From Acephala macrosclerotiorum (lineage: Eukaryota; Ascomycota; Leotiomycetes; Helotiales; Mollisiaceae): DNA of 20,165 nt. Below are positions 19,701 to 20,165 of this stretch, in pieces. The stretch's first letter is position 1, and every line of letters starts with the position of its first letter. The notes beneath the pieces are model-generated. The model did not search any database. It was not told where the DNA came from and saw only the letters and a list, made by a program, of their open reading frames with translations. The position numbers and the translations under genes are program-made. The stretch covers positions 1-20,165 of the forward strand of contig MU119766.1 of assembly GCA_014904845.1 (NCBI GenBank), in the 5' to 3' direction.

Positions 19701-19973
19701 ATTGAATTAGAAGTTCCTCTCCAATTCCTTGACATGCGGTGGCAAGTTTTTTCAAAGATGCCTCATCCTCCGAGTAATTGAGCGTATGTGACGGGGCAGC
19801 AACTTGTCGTGGGTGAGGCGGGTGAGGTCTTTAGTGATAAGCTCAAGCTCATCATTCTTTGCCAGAGAGCCGCTTTCGTAGAATTCAACACCCTCCGACA
19901 CTAAAGTAAGGCCAAAGTCGACGAATTGAATCACGGCAGCAGCGATGCTGAGGGCTGCTAATGGGTCCATCAT
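16798..19973 (-). pseudogene. NACHT-ankyrin NLR-like (STAND) protein, broken
   Basis: Fungal NLR-like proteins are signalling NTPases tied to non-self recognition and regulated cell death. From the ATG pair at 19973/19970 the order is: N-terminal domain (MDPLAALSIAAAVIQFVDFG), a charged linker, NACHT with Walker A GKARSGKST (19074-19100) and Walker B FCFVIDGLDEYDGD (near 18725-18770), SSRPWNAFEKAFG, GVFLWVYLVVRSLLRGL, the DUF7791-type signature VEFLHRTVKDFF (near 17815-17855), and two ankyrin-like stretches (VDPDMARVLLTRGANPN; TIKAFICHGADTEI). It is broken by a frame change near 19800, another near 19484-19540, a TAG at 19407-19409, and a slip in a GAGAGA run near 18725. About 190 bp of unaligned sequence (17863-18055) is an intron or insert. 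TAGs follow at 17413-17415, 17263-17265 and 17005-17007. The last 65 codons grade into AT-rich sequence. Family assignment is firm, as is loss of full-length function. Confidence 0.85.
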
Positions 19974-20027
19974 CTTGGTTCTTGTGTCAGGTGTTGAATG
20001 AAGACAAGGCTGCAAACAGAGAGTCCA

Positions 20028-20121
20028 ATCAGTCAGTCGACTGATCAACTGACTGATCAGTGATCAGTGTCAGTCATTCAATTGGCCATTAGGCCAACTG
20101 ATTAGTGACTGATCAGTTCAG
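20028..20121. repeat. Nested palindrome cluster upstream of the NLR-like gene
   Basis: Contains TCAGTCGACTGA (20033-20044), ACTGATCAGT twice (20052-20061 and 20108-20117) and TTGGCC-ATTA-GGCCAA (20082-20097). CAGTCA/TGACTG arms flank the last one, so 20052-20117 can fold into one long imperfect hairpin. It starts about 55 bp upstream of the likely ATG of the minus-strand gene, in its promoter or leader. It could be a regulatory array or a foldback-element relic. Confidence 0.6.
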
Positions 20122-20165
20122 ATAATTTTATTTTACGATTTTGGAGTCATGGTTGGTGTTTTTAG

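Overview
The window looks like nuclear DNA of a filamentous ascomycete (Pezizomycotina). Very AT-rich blocks, saturated with transition mutations typical of repeat-induced point mutation (RIP), alternate abruptly with islands of ordinary base composition. A fungal NACHT/ankyrin (STAND, NLR-like) gene, an LSM2-like gene with short introns, and C-to-T type nonsense codons all fit this. No species can be named from the sequence. No tRNA, rRNA, CRISPR array or bacterial feature was seen.

Layout: 1-1000 AT block; 1001-1600 partly mutated repeat island with a duplicated unit (offset 208 bp) and two hairpins; 1601-3414 AT block; 3415-4170 gene-free GC-normal island built from short recurring motifs; 4171-6000 AT block; 6014-8640 gene island with a decayed unknown gene (+), an intact 221-codon ORF (-) and, divergent from it, a broken copy of LSM2 (+); 8640-13020 AT block; 13020-15750 island with an intact 217-codon ORF (-), a decayed BTB/POZ-type gene (-), and a repeat unit shared with 1283-1424; 15750-16800 AT block; 16798-19973 a NACHT-ankyrin NLR-like pseudogene (-) with at least three frame changes and four in-frame TAG codons; 20028-20121 a cluster of palindromes just upstream of that gene.

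The genes do not form an obvious pathway. The picture is a repeat-rich, fast-decaying compartment in which duplicated host genes (LSM2, NLR, BTB) have been inactivated. Nonsense codons in recognisable genes are mostly of the kind expected from C-to-T change (CAG to TAG, CAA to TAA, CGA to TGA), as if RIP hit duplicated copies or leaked from the adjacent repeats. Two ORFs (7023-7688 and 13309-13962) remain open and are the best candidates for functional genes; neither is recognised.

The most distinctive signal is in the AT blocks. The few surviving G and C bases sit almost only in CpG dinucleotides, so whatever eroded these repeats removed C in nearly every context except before G. Several AT blocks also contain recognisable direct and inverted copies of the same eroded elements.
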